Shown in pieces: positions 54,940 to 61,998 of a stretch of 64,000 nucleotides of DNA. The translations under genes were made by a program, and so were the position numbers. Numbering within the stretch: position 1 is the first letter of the stretch; each line of letters opens with the position of its first letter. The stretch is from Verrucomicrobiia bacterium (GTDB taxonomy: Bacteria > Verrucomicrobiota > Verrucomicrobiia > Verrucomicrobiales > DEV007), in contig JAUICH010000021.1 in NCBI GenBank assembly GCA_030427505.1, forward strand, positions 51,225 through 115,224, given 5' to 3'. The notes under the pieces were generated by a model. It searched no databases and was not told the DNA's origin. It saw only the letters and a program-made list of their open reading frames with translations.

Positions 54940-55489
54940 TCCATTCGTCCATGGTGATTTGGTATTCGGTTGTGGGTATCCAACGGCTTTCGGCTTTGTA
55001 ACCTTTGGGATTCGATCCCAGTCTCGTCATGCCGAGCTTTTCTGCAACTCGAAGGCTAGCCTGATTTGACTCGGCTGCGCCTGCCCAGATCCTAACTGGC
55101 GACAGGCTCGCAAATGCAAAATCCAAGACGCACTTGGCACATTCGGTTGCATATCCATTCCCCCATTCGGATGGCGTGATCATGTAAGCCATGGCCCACA
55201 CATCCGGTCCGGTCGAAGAGATCGTCACCAGTCCAAGATAATCTGCGTCGGACGTGCCCGTAGCCGCGAAGCAGAATGCCGTTCCCTCATCCCACTTCTC
55301 ATGAATGCGGGTGAGCCGATCTTTGACCGCGTCCAAGGTGTTTGCCGTAGCCCAAGGAAGATCTCTCGGAAACCTCTCATCCGAAACATGGCTCAAAATC
55401 TGAGGAGCGATGTGGTGCTCAGCAAACCCAAGGCGACATCGGTCCGTATTCAGACGCAAGGATCGAGGCACGCCCGTCATTTTCTTCAT
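54908..55489 (-). CDS. GNAT acetyltransferase, RimJ/RimL type (cassette gene)
   Basis: 193 residues from ATG 55489 (55480 possible). LNTDRCRLGFAEHHIAPQIL start, ITPSEWGNGYATECAKCVLDFAF (CoA loop G-N-G-Y-A), SLRVAEKLGMTRLG end. Extra mid-domain Cys pair. Acceptor unknown. Confidence 0.91.
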   Translation of the reverse strand: MKKMTGVPRSLRLNTDRCRLGFAEHHIAPQILSHVSDERFPRDLPWATANTLDAVKDRLTRIHEKWDEGTAFCFAATGTSDADYLGLVTISSTGPDVWAMAYMITPSEWGNGYATECAKCVLDFAFASLSPVRIWAGAAESNQASLRVAEKLGMTRLGSNPKGYKAESRWIPTTEYQITMDEWRHNKRMESNG

Positions 55490-55614
55490 CGAACGTCCGA
55501 AGTGCGGCACAATCTACTGGGAGCGTCAGACAGAAACAGGGTTAGGGATCTTAGCAAAAATGGTCATCCCGGCTCGCCAACGGGAGCCGGTTGCTCAGCC
55601 GCGTCTTGTTCGCC
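55488..55614 (-). repeat. attC29
   Basis: Left ATCGAACGTCC, right GCGTCTTGTTCGCC. 127 bp; interior resembles attC9 and attC18. Confidence 0.88.
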
Positions 55615-56127
55615 GTTGTTGTGTTGTCCGACCGACGATGCGAGCATTGATCTCAATCCATCACGATCCGATTCGGGAATGAGGCGTTTAGGGAGGCACA
55701 GCGGCAGCAATGGTGACAAATACAGGAGGAACAGCGAATCGCTTTCACGATAACGTAGGAAGCTGTCCCAAGCGGTGTGTGATGGGTTGCCCTTGTCGTC
55801 CACAACCTGCACTCCGGCCGATGAAACGGTAATATCGAAATCCTTCTTCATCCTCGGATACCGATCCCAATTGCGCTTCACGCGATACCGAAACTGGATC
55901 GATGAAATGACGAATCCGTAAAAGACAAGGAGTGCGCCAATGATTGTGAACATGAGATCAGGCCTCGATGGCGCAAATCCCATTCCGTAGATCAGCATTC
56001 CTGCTCCGTAAATCGTGATGATGGTCCGAATCCACATTCGGCGCTTCGCTGCCAGGATCTTGTGGCACTCCAGATACTCGTCGAACGTCACAGTCCCTTT
56101 GAGATTGTATTCAGCAGGCATCGACAT
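55564..56127 (-). CDS. YcxB-like membrane protein (cassette gene)
   Basis: 187 residues. Two adjacent transmembrane segments (about 34-50 and 58-78) followed by a beta domain (FDITVSSAGVQVVDDKG, WDSFLRYRESDSLFLLY, PKRLIPESDRDGL), the YcxB-like pattern. Role unknown. The tail NNGEQDAAEQPAPVGEPG is encoded by attC29. Confidence 0.87.
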   Translation of the reverse strand: MSMPAEYNLKGTVTFDEYLECHKILAAKRRMWIRTIITIYGAGMLIYGMGFAPSRPDLMFTIIGALLVFYGFVISSIQFRYRVKRNWDRYPRMKKDFDITVSSAGVQVVDDKGNPSHTAWDSFLRYRESDSLFLLYLSPLLPLCLPKRLIPESDRDGLRSMLASSVGQHNNGEQDAAEQPAPVGEPG

Positions 56128-56143
56128 AGGAGCATGTTTCTTC

Positions 56144-56270
56144 GGCGAACGTCCGAGGCCAGTCGACCCGATCCCGGGAGCGCGGCCACGAATGGAGGTT
56201 AAGGACGCGAATCTAAGAAGTCAATCAACTCGGGACGGGATCGGGCTTGTCCGTCGCCGGCTTGTTAGGC
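56144..56270 (-). repeat. attC30
   Basis: Left GGCGAACGTCC, right CCGGCTTGTTAGGC; arms CCCGATCCCGGG and CGGGATCGGG pair. 127 bp. Confidence 0.9.
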
Positions 56271-56697
56271 GCGTTGGTTTCCATAACGAGCGATCATGGT
56301 CTCCAAGCCACAGCCATATCAGATGATGGTCTCGCTTACCCAGAAATTCGAGCGTCCACTCTCGGAACACGGATATAATCGTTTCGTTGAAGGCATCATC
56401 GCCTTCGTCGTGTGGAATCGGATCGCCCGATCGCGAAAGCAACTGAATATCATCGTTCGCCGCTTCAAATAGGCGATCATGCGAAAGGTCAAATTCTTGA
56501 ACGTAGGGATAGTAATCTCGCGACTCAAAATAGCGTTCATCGGCGATTTCGTCCGCGATCGTTCCAGCGGTTACCGATCCCCATTGAGGACCTATGCTAA
56601 TTACGAGGGCCGTCGCAGGTGAATCAGGTTCAGGAGTGATCTCTCCAAGAATTCTGGTCCAATCCTCGTGGAGCAAAGAGATAGGGACGCTATCCAT
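56221..56697 (-). CDS. Cassette protein of unknown function
   Basis: 158 residues, acidic, soluble. N-terminal SISLLHEDWTRIL-like helix, a strand-rich middle (ALVISIGPQWGSVTAG) and HHLIWLWLGDHDRSLW near the end. No family recognised. The last about 15 residues (SRRRTSPIPSRVD) come from attC30. Confidence 0.62.
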   Translation of the reverse strand: MDSVPISLLHEDWTRILGEITPEPDSPATALVISIGPQWGSVTAGTIADEIADERYFESRDYYPYVQEFDLSHDRLFEAANDDIQLLSRSGDPIPHDEGDDAFNETIISVFREWTLEFLGKRDHHLIWLWLGDHDRSLWKPTRLTSRRRTSPIPSRVD

Positions 56698-56704
56698 TTT
56701 CTTC

Positions 56705-56829
56705 GCCTAACGTCAGAGGCCTGCCACCCGCTACTGGGGGCGCACCTCCGACTCTGGTTTAGGTTTCGAAGCATCCTCCGGCTTCGACTCCGGAACGGTA
56801 GCGGGTTGGTCAGCGCCGTCTTGTTCGCC
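56705..56829 (-). repeat. attC31
   Basis: Left GCCTAACGTC, right CCGTCTTGTTCGCC; arms GCCACCCGCTAC and GTAGCGGGTTGG pair. 125 bp. The best consensus site of the array. Confidence 0.93.
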
Positions 56830-57510
56830 TTTCGATTTGCCTTGAGGCTCGCTATCGCCAAAAGGATCGCCTAAAGCGTCGTCCCTCTCACTCTCTTCGA
56901 TCTTCTTCAATAGCTCCTTGTCAGGAACGTAGACGCCAATCGGATTCTCGAAGGCAAGCCAACGACCAGTCTTCTTACTCTTTCCGATGTAGATCACTCG
57001 ATGCGGTCTTCCCTCAGCACCAAAAGCTCTGTTCCAATTCACTTCGGACTTGTCATCTGGATCAACTACATCGTCGCCAGGCCACTTGTCCTCCTTCCAA
57101 TATGCCTTGTAGTAGTTAGCCCGCTCCTCAATTCGAAACTCCTTCCCATGGCGCTTGCACCAAAACGTTTCAAGAATCACGCCAGACATGTCATCAGCAT
57201 GGGTAAAGCCGAGAGAGCGCATGTGCTTTGAAAGCGGCGATTCACCCCACAGCCCCCAAGAATTCCTCATGCCCATTCCCGCTCCGAAGTGATATTCAAT
57301 CATCTCGTCCTCCGACTTCATGGCATCGATCTTCGCAAGCTCTTCCTTCGGCAACAGTCGCTCCAGTTCCTCGTGGGCTTCCTCCAGAGTCGATGGAATC
57401 TTGACTTCTTCTTCCTTCTCGGCGGGATTCTCTCGTGCGGGCTCTGCGTCTTGAGCATGACTTACCGCAATCGCGAAAAGTGCGAGTAAGACGAAGGGCA
57501 GCGTTCTCAT
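56731..57510 (-). CDS. DUF6794-type secreted protein (cassette gene)
   Basis: 259 residues. ATG 57510 with signal peptide 1-19 (cleavage near SHA). IPSTLEEAHEELERLLP then HFGAGMGMRNSWGLWGESPL and HADDMSGVILETFW are the DUF6794 blocks; a C-terminal strand domain follows. The tail GEQDGADQPATVPES and KPKPESEVRPQ is attC31-encoded and almost the same as in the ankyrin protein at 53545. The family name is from memory. Confidence 0.8.
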   Translation of the reverse strand: MRTLPFVLLALFAIAVSHAQDAEPARENPAEKEEEVKIPSTLEEAHEELERLLPKEELAKIDAMKSEDEMIEYHFGAGMGMRNSWGLWGESPLSKHMRSLGFTHADDMSGVILETFWCKRHGKEFRIEERANYYKAYWKEDKWPGDDVVDPDDKSEVNWNRAFGAEGRPHRVIYIGKSKKTGRWLAFENPIGVYVPDKELLKKIEESERDDALGDPFGDSEPQGKSKGEQDGADQPATVPESKPEDASKPKPESEVRPQ

Positions 57511-57516
57511 TTCTGA

Positions 57517-57643
57517 GGCGAACGTTTGAGCCCACCGGACTCGATCCGGAGAGCGCTGGTGGAATCGTAGATCAGGGTCCGAAATCAAAAAAGGCTTTTC
57601 GACTAGGAACGGGATCGAGTTGGCGTGCCGCGCGTTGTTAGCC
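57517..57643 (-). repeat. attC32
   Basis: Left GGCGAACGTTTG, right CGCGTTGTTAGCC; arms CGGACTCGATCC and GGGATCGAG pair. 127 bp. Confidence 0.9.
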
Positions 57644-58152
57644 TACTGGAGTGCGAGGGTTTCTGCGAGGTCGTCGAGGAAGATCTCGCAGAGCCTCGGA
57701 GTGTATCTTTTGCAGTTCTCCTTGGTCACGCATGAGAATGGAGCTGGAACGCTGGAGGCGGAACGAAGCTGTGACCGATCAATATCTGAGAAGAGGTCAA
57801 AAAAGATTCTGTTCTCCGCGAGCAACTCTGTCGGTTCGGAAAGCCGGTCCAAAATCAAATCTGGAGACCTGCTCACTTTGTCGAACTCGGAACCGAACGT
57901 GAACGCGAGGTTTTCGCGAAAGTCCATGAATCCATCGTCTGAACAGAATCCCTCACCAATTAGGAAATACGAACACACGATCGATTCCTTCGAGTAGAAC
58001 TCGCCTTCGCAGAGGGCGAAAGACGAAGCAAGTAAGATGCGTTCAGCCGCCTTAAGCGTAGAAATACGCTTTCGGACTTTGCTTTTAAGTTTCGGAATCG
58101 ATTTGATCTCTACAGGTATCAAATCTTCCCAACCGATCGGGTTTGCTCCCAT
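57643..58152 (-). CDS. DUF4240-like cassette protein
   Basis: 169 residues. The core YFLIGEGFCSDDGFMDFRENL near residues 62-82 matches the DUF4240 signature (GGCSDDGFEYFR in relatives), with flanking helices. DUF4240 proteins are of unknown function and often sit with toxin-immunity genes. The stop codon begins at the edge of attC32. Confidence 0.72.
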   Translation of the reverse strand: MGANPIGWEDLIPVEIKSIPKLKSKVRKRISTLKAAERILLASSFALCEGEFYSKESIVCSYFLIGEGFCSDDGFMDFRENLAFTFGSEFDKVSRSPDLILDRLSEPTELLAENRIFFDLFSDIDRSQLRSASSVPAPFSCVTKENCKRYTPRLCEIFLDDLAETLALQ

Positions 58153-58159
58153 CTTTTTA

Positions 58160-58293
58160 GGCGAACGTCAAGCCTCTGCGACCTGCTGGCCGGACGAAGG
58201 AACAGGGTTTGAACAACGATTGAACACGGTATAAAGGAGAAAGATCCAAAACTACCAGCGGAGAAGCAGGTTCGCAGCAGGCACATGTTAGGC
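58160..58293 (-). repeat. attC33
   Basis: Left GGCGAACGTC, right GCACATGTTAGGC; arms GCGACCTGCTGG and GCAGGTTCGC pair. 134 bp, longer than most. Confidence 0.85.
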
Positions 58294-58818
58294 TGTTGTT
58301 GTTCCGCGTGTGTGGACCATCGGAAGAAGCTCTTTGAAAAACTCTGCTTTGGAGACACCCCGGAGTTCGACCGCGACAGATTCTATGGCGTCGCTGTTAA
58401 AGTATTCCGAATGATGTACCATGAAATAACGCCAGAAAACGTCCATGACGGGGGTTCTTTCATTGGTCTGGCGAAAATAGGTGTCGACACAGTCAAAGAG
58501 AATAAAATCATTGGTGCTTGGGCGAAAATGAAGAATCTCGTCGGGATCATTTTTCCTGTCGGCATGTTTGAAAAAATTCTGCGCTTTTTTCGCGATCCGC
58601 TTCCATTCATCAAACATTTCTTCTCGGTAATATTTTTTATCAAAAATCCCGGCCGGTTCACCAAGGGGTCCTCCGAGGTCGTGGAGAACGATGAGAGCAG
58701 CAGATCCGAGAGTATGGATCGAGACGGGATCGGCGTCTTGAAACCAAAGCGTAATGGCGGTTTCGGTTTGCCGCCTAGCAGCGTCAAGCTTCGAGATGGC
58801 GATAGTGGAGAACTCCAT
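58288..58818 (-). CDS. Cassette protein of unknown function (helical)
   Basis: 176 residues, mostly alpha-helical. SKLDAARRQTETAITLWF and SIHTLGSAALIVLHDLG near residues 10-50, then FFKHADRKNDPDEILHF. I believe this is a recurrent integron-associated hypothetical, but its role is not known. The AFFKHAD-like segment hints at a HEPN-type helical fold only weakly. Confidence 0.68.
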   Translation of the reverse strand: MEFSTIAISKLDAARRQTETAITLWFQDADPVSIHTLGSAALIVLHDLGGPLGEPAGIFDKKYYREEMFDEWKRIAKKAQNFFKHADRKNDPDEILHFRPSTNDFILFDCVDTYFRQTNERTPVMDVFWRYFMVHHSEYFNSDAIESVAVELRGVSKAEFFKELLPMVHTRGTTTA

Positions 58819-58820
58819 AA

Positions 58821-58947
58821 GCCTAACGTCCTAGCTCACCCGACCCCTGACCTGAGGGCAAGCGTGGATCGCGGGTTGATGGTTCGAATGTTGCATGGCT
58901 TTCAGCTCCACGGCGGGTCAGGGGTTGGGTGCAGCGCCTTGTTCGCT
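58821..58947 (-). repeat. attC34, array-proximal site
   Basis: Left GCCTAACGTCC, right GCGCCTTGTTCGCT; arms CACCCGACCCCTGACC and GGTCAGGGGTTGGGTG pair strongly. 127 bp. Rightmost site found. Confidence 0.92.
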
Positions 58948-59080
58948 GCTTGTTGTGTTTGAGCGTCCGACGTGCCTGAGATCCGATCCGAAGTATCGCT
59001 TCTTCACTCGCCCGTCCTGCTTCGTCTCCAGATAATACGTCCATTCGCGGCGCTTGAAGTGCCAGATTTGCAGGCGTATC
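58918..59080 (-). pseudogene. Cassette gene fragment truncated by IS66
   Basis: C-terminal piece of about 53 residues: LTIRLQIWHFKRREWTYYLE, DGRVKKRYFGSDLRH, ending SSEQGAAPNP in attC34. The frame enters the IS66 left end at 59081, so the N-terminus is gone. Original function unknown. Confidence 0.75.
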
Positions 59081-59159
59081 GTAAGCGTCACGTCTGCCAC
59101 CCGTTGAAAGATCGTTGGCAAGTGTTGTAGTCATGGGGCTACGACAGTTACCAACACTG

Positions 59160-59600
59160 ATGGACACGACGGAACGGGACGGGATATTGAGAACGGACAC
59201 CCTGGGGCGGGTGCGCGTGAGCCGGGAACGCCGGGAGGCGATCCTGGATGACTTTGAGGCCAGCAGTTTGAGCGCGGCGGCGTATGCGCGGCAGCATGGC
59301 ATTGGCTATTCGACCTTCATCCACTGGGTCCGGAAGCGGCGGGGGACCCGGCGGGAGCCTCAGGAGAAGGAACGCGGTGGAGAGGGGGTGCTTCGGCCAG
59401 AGGAAGGAGCCGGAACCCTGGCGCTGAGCCTGGCCGAGGTCGAGTTGGAAAGCGATGAAAGCGCACCGGAGCGCTCTTTGAGTGGTGGAAGCGAGGGGCT
59501 GAGGGTGGAACTACCCGGTGGCGTTCGCCTGGTGGTCGGCGACGTGAGGCAGGCGGAGGTGGCGGCCGCGTTGATCGGGCGGCTGCGGCAAAGGTTCTGA
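59160..59600 (+). CDS. tnpA: IS66 accessory protein TnpA
   Basis: 146 residues from ATG 59160 (59115 also in frame). Helix-turn-helix at about 10-50 (REAILDDFEASSLSAAAYARQHG and FIHWVRKRR), acidic middle, and LRVELPGGVRLVVGD then LRQRF at the end, the usual TnpA/OrfA form. It probably binds the IS ends. Stop is 4 bp from tnpB. Confidence 0.9.
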   Translation: MDTTERDGILRTDTLGRVRVSRERREAILDDFEASSLSAAAYARQHGIGYSTFIHWVRKRRGTRREPQEKERGGEGVLRPEEGAGTLALSLAEVELESDESAPERSLSGGSEGLRVELPGGVRLVVGDVRQAEVAAALIGRLRQRF

Positions 59601-59604
59601 GTCG

Positions 59605-59958
59605 ATGCTGAGCTTCCCCGGCAGTCTGAAGATCTACGTGGCGCTGGAGCCCTGCGACCTGCGCAAGAGCTTCAACGCGCTGCACGCGGTGGTGTGCGAA
59701 AAGTTGAAGGAAGATCCCCAGAGCGGGGCGCTGTTCGTGTTCGCCAACAAGCGGCGCAACCGCATCAAGATCCTCTACTTTGACGGGACGGGCCTGTGGG
59801 TGTTGGCCAAACGGCTGGAGGCTGGGACGTTCTCGTGGCCGCGGCCGGGGCGCGCGGACCAGGTCAAGCTGAGGCTGACGCCGGAGGCGCTGGGGATGCT
59901 GACCGACGGGATCGAACTGCGCGATGGGTGCCGGCGGGCGTGGTATGAGCGGGATTGA
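59605..59958 (+). CDS. tnpB: IS66 accessory protein TnpB
   Basis: 117 residues, full length. KIYVALEPCDLRKSFNAL, LFVFANKRRNRIKILYFDG and WPRPGRADQVKLRLTPEAL are the IS66 OrfB signatures. Required with TnpC for efficient transposition in studied IS66 members. Not related to the IS200/IS605 TnpB nuclease. Confidence 0.95.
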   Translation: MLSFPGSLKIYVALEPCDLRKSFNALHAVVCEKLKEDPQSGALFVFANKRRNRIKILYFDGTGLWVLAKRLEAGTFSWPRPGRADQVKLRLTPEALGMLTDGIELRDGCRRAWYERD

Positions 59959-60024
59959 TCGCCCGGCATCCAAGAATCAGGAAAGTTCGCTTGATCTTAG
60001 GGTTGCTGTTAGGATGATAAGGAT

Positions 60025-61608
60025 GTGACTGAGTTGGAGCGCGCCCAGCAAAAGGAGATCGCCCGGCTTCGCGAAGAAAACCGTCTGCTGCGCCAGAAGG
60101 TTGACTTGCTCGTCCGGCAGCTCTTCGGCGCGAGGAGCGAGCGGCTCGATCCCGGGCAATTGGAGTTGCTCCTCAGAGACAGCGATCCGGGCGAGAGCGG
60201 AGAAGGGCCCGGCCTGGGAAAAGCCGGGGCCCCCGCCACCGGCGTCCTCGAAGAAGAAGACGCCGGTGAGGAGCCGGGGGCCACGCGCCAGGGCCGTAAG
60301 AGAGGGCTTCGCCCGGCCCGCCTGCCAGAGCATCTGCCGGTGGTGGAAGAAGTGATCGAGCCCGGGCCGGTGCAGGCCTGCCCGGAGGCCTGGCGGAAGA
60401 TCGGCGAGGAAGTCAGCGAGCAACTCGACTATGAACCGGGCCGCTTCTTGCGCCGCCGCACGGTGCGCCCGAAGTATGTGAGGCGTTGCGAGCGGGAAGC
60501 GCCGCCAATCATCGCGCCCCTGCCGGGCAAGCTGATCGAGGGCGGCCTGGCCGCGCCGGGCCTGCTCACCCAGATCGTCATCAGTAAATATGCCGATCAC
60601 GTGCCGCTCTATCGCCAGGAGCAAATTTACCGGCAACGCCATGGGGTTGAGATCCCGCGTCAAAACATGGAGCGGTGGATCGGGGCGGTGGCGGACTGGC
60701 TGCGGCCCATTTACGGGCGGATGCGCCAGGAGATGTTCTCCGGCTCTTACCTTCAGGCGGACGAAACGCCCATCCGCTACCTGGAGCCCGGGGCCGGCAA
60801 AACCCAACAGGGTTACCTGTGGGTCTACCGGGTTCCCGGCGGCGGGGACACGCTCTTTGACTGGCATCCCGGACGCGGCCACCAGTGCCTGGAGGCAATG
60901 GTGCCGGAGAGCTTCGCGGGCACCCTGCAGTGCGATGGTTACGGCGCTTACCGGACCTTCGCCGCCAAGCGCGGCGGCCAGGTGGAGCTGGCCGGGTGCT
61001 GGGCGCATGTGCGGCGCAAGTTTTACGAGGCTTGGCGGGCGGGAGAGAGCAAACCGCGCAGTGGCTGGGTGCTCCGCCAGATCAAGCTTCTCTACCGCAT
61101 CGAGCGAAAGCTGAGGCAAAGCCGGGCCGGTCCCCGGCTGCGTCAGGCGATCCGTTCCAGCCAGAGCCGGATGATCGCCGCCCGGCTCCAACGGGCCTTG
61201 TTCCGGTTCAAGACCAGCCGCCGCCACAAGCCTTTGCCCCAAAGCCTGATGGGCAAGGCCATCGACTACGCCCTCGGCCAGTGGCCGGCAATCACGGCCT
61301 TCCTGGAAGACGGCCGGATCGAGATCGACAACAATCTGGTGGAAAACGCCATCCGGCCCACGGCCGTGGGCAAGAAGAATTGGCTGTTCATCGGCGCGGA
61401 GGAAGCCGGCTGGCGCGGCGCGGTGATCTACTCCATCATCGAGAGCTGCCGTAACCACGGCATCGATCCCCACGCCTACCTCAAGGATGTGCTGACCCGC
61501 CTGCCCTCGATGACCAATTGGCGGATCAAGGACCTCACACCCCGCGCCTGGGCTGCCGCCGCTTCCACCGCCACGGCGGAAGTATCGGCGCTCCAGCGGG
61601 CCTCGTAG
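60025..61608 (+). CDS. tnpC: IS66 transposase TnpC
   Basis: 527 residues, GTG start with AAGGAT upstream. N-terminal coiled region (LEREENRLLRQKVDLLVRQLFG-type), a zinc-finger/leader region, then the DDE core: QADETPIRYL (first Asp), LQCDGYGAYRTF (second Asp) and IDNNLVENAIRPTAVGKKNW (Glu). All three catalytic residues are present, so the element may be active. Confidence 0.95.
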   Translation: MTELERAQQKEIARLREENRLLRQKVDLLVRQLFGARSERLDPGQLELLLRDSDPGESGEGPGLGKAGAPATGVLEEEDAGEEPGATRQGRKRGLRPARLPEHLPVVEEVIEPGPVQACPEAWRKIGEEVSEQLDYEPGRFLRRRTVRPKYVRRCEREAPPIIAPLPGKLIEGGLAAPGLLTQIVISKYADHVPLYRQEQIYRQRHGVEIPRQNMERWIGAVADWLRPIYGRMRQEMFSGSYLQADETPIRYLEPGAGKTQQGYLWVYRVPGGGDTLFDWHPGRGHQCLEAMVPESFAGTLQCDGYGAYRTFAAKRGGQVELAGCWAHVRRKFYEAWRAGESKPRSGWVLRQIKLLYRIERKLRQSRAGPRLRQAIRSSQSRMIAARLQRALFRFKTSRRHKPLPQSLMGKAIDYALGQWPAITAFLEDGRIEIDNNLVENAIRPTAVGKKNWLFIGAEEAGWRGAVIYSIIESCRNHGIDPHAYLKDVLTRLPSMTNWRIKDLTPRAWAAAASTATAEVSALQRAS

Positions 61609-61681
61609 AAGGCAACCGTCGTAGCCGTAGCCCTACAACACTTGCTCACCCAAGGCCGTCAAGGGGTGGTTCCCGTGACGC

Positions 61682-61740
61682 TTACAGAGAAACGCTACAT
61701 GGACATGGAGCGGCTGAAAGAAGACCGGAAAGCCGCCTGA
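61682..61740 (+). pseudogene. Possible tyrosine-recombinase C-terminal remnant
   Basis: Directly after the IS66 right end one frame reads LTEKRYMDMERLKEDRKAA and stops at TGA 61738-61740. LT-x(3)-Y-x-D is the pattern around the catalytic Tyr of phage-type integrases. Only about 18 residues remain, so this is suggestive, not proven. It does not look like the IntI C-terminus. Confidence 0.4.
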
Positions 61741-61820
61741 GACTCAGCAATTAAACTAAATCCTAACACAACCAAAAACCGACCCCGCGGGGTCGCCCCC
61801 TGCCGGGGGCAAAAGACAGT

Positions 61821-61846
61821 GAGAAGCTGATGGTCATCAGCTTCTC
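61821..61846. terminator. Perfect palindrome, possible terminator
   Basis: 12-bp arms GAGAAGCTGATG and CATCAGCTTCTC around a 2-nt centre. A second GC-rich hairpin lies just before (61784-61811). May be transcription terminators or a protein site. The rest of 61741-61998 shows no gene. Confidence 0.5.
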
Positions 61847-61998
61847 AAATCAAATAGAATACAGATCAGACACGACCCAACTGACATCTCGCGCCTCAAC
61901 CAAAGTGCGAAAGAATCTGGACACTACCACCCATCCTCCGGCTGCGAGAAAAGCATGAGTGGCGGCGCCCATGATCCGTGCCACACTGGCCCTTTTTT

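Larger units (their letters stand above)
59081..61685 (+). mobile_element. IS66-family insertion sequence
   Basis: 2,605 bp. Ends begin GTAAGCGTCACG and end with CGTGACGCTTAC; about 50-bp imperfect inverted repeats whose inner parts share GCAAGTGTTGTAG. Contains tnpA, tnpB and tnpC in the standard order. Flanking 8-mers differ (GGCGTATC on the left, AGAGAAAC on the right), so there is no target duplication. Confidence 0.93.

Noticed and set aside
57643..58818. Naming the proteins at 57643 and 58288 as HEPN or toxin proteins
   Set aside because: No RxxxxH or other catalytic motif was seen; only general helical character.
36299..58947. CRISPR array or ordinary intergenic repeat (REP) explanation for the repeated palindromes
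   Set aside because: The repeats are 59-140 bp, differ in their middle, are spaced by whole genes, and always follow gene ends on one strand; no cas genes are present.
59977..61473. 498-codon frame opposite tnpC
   Set aside because: Shadow of the transposase gene, which has intact DDE motifs.
61682..61740. Calling the remnant the C-terminus of IntI
   Set aside because: The residues around the Tyr fit phage-type recombinases better, and 18 residues are too few to assign a class.
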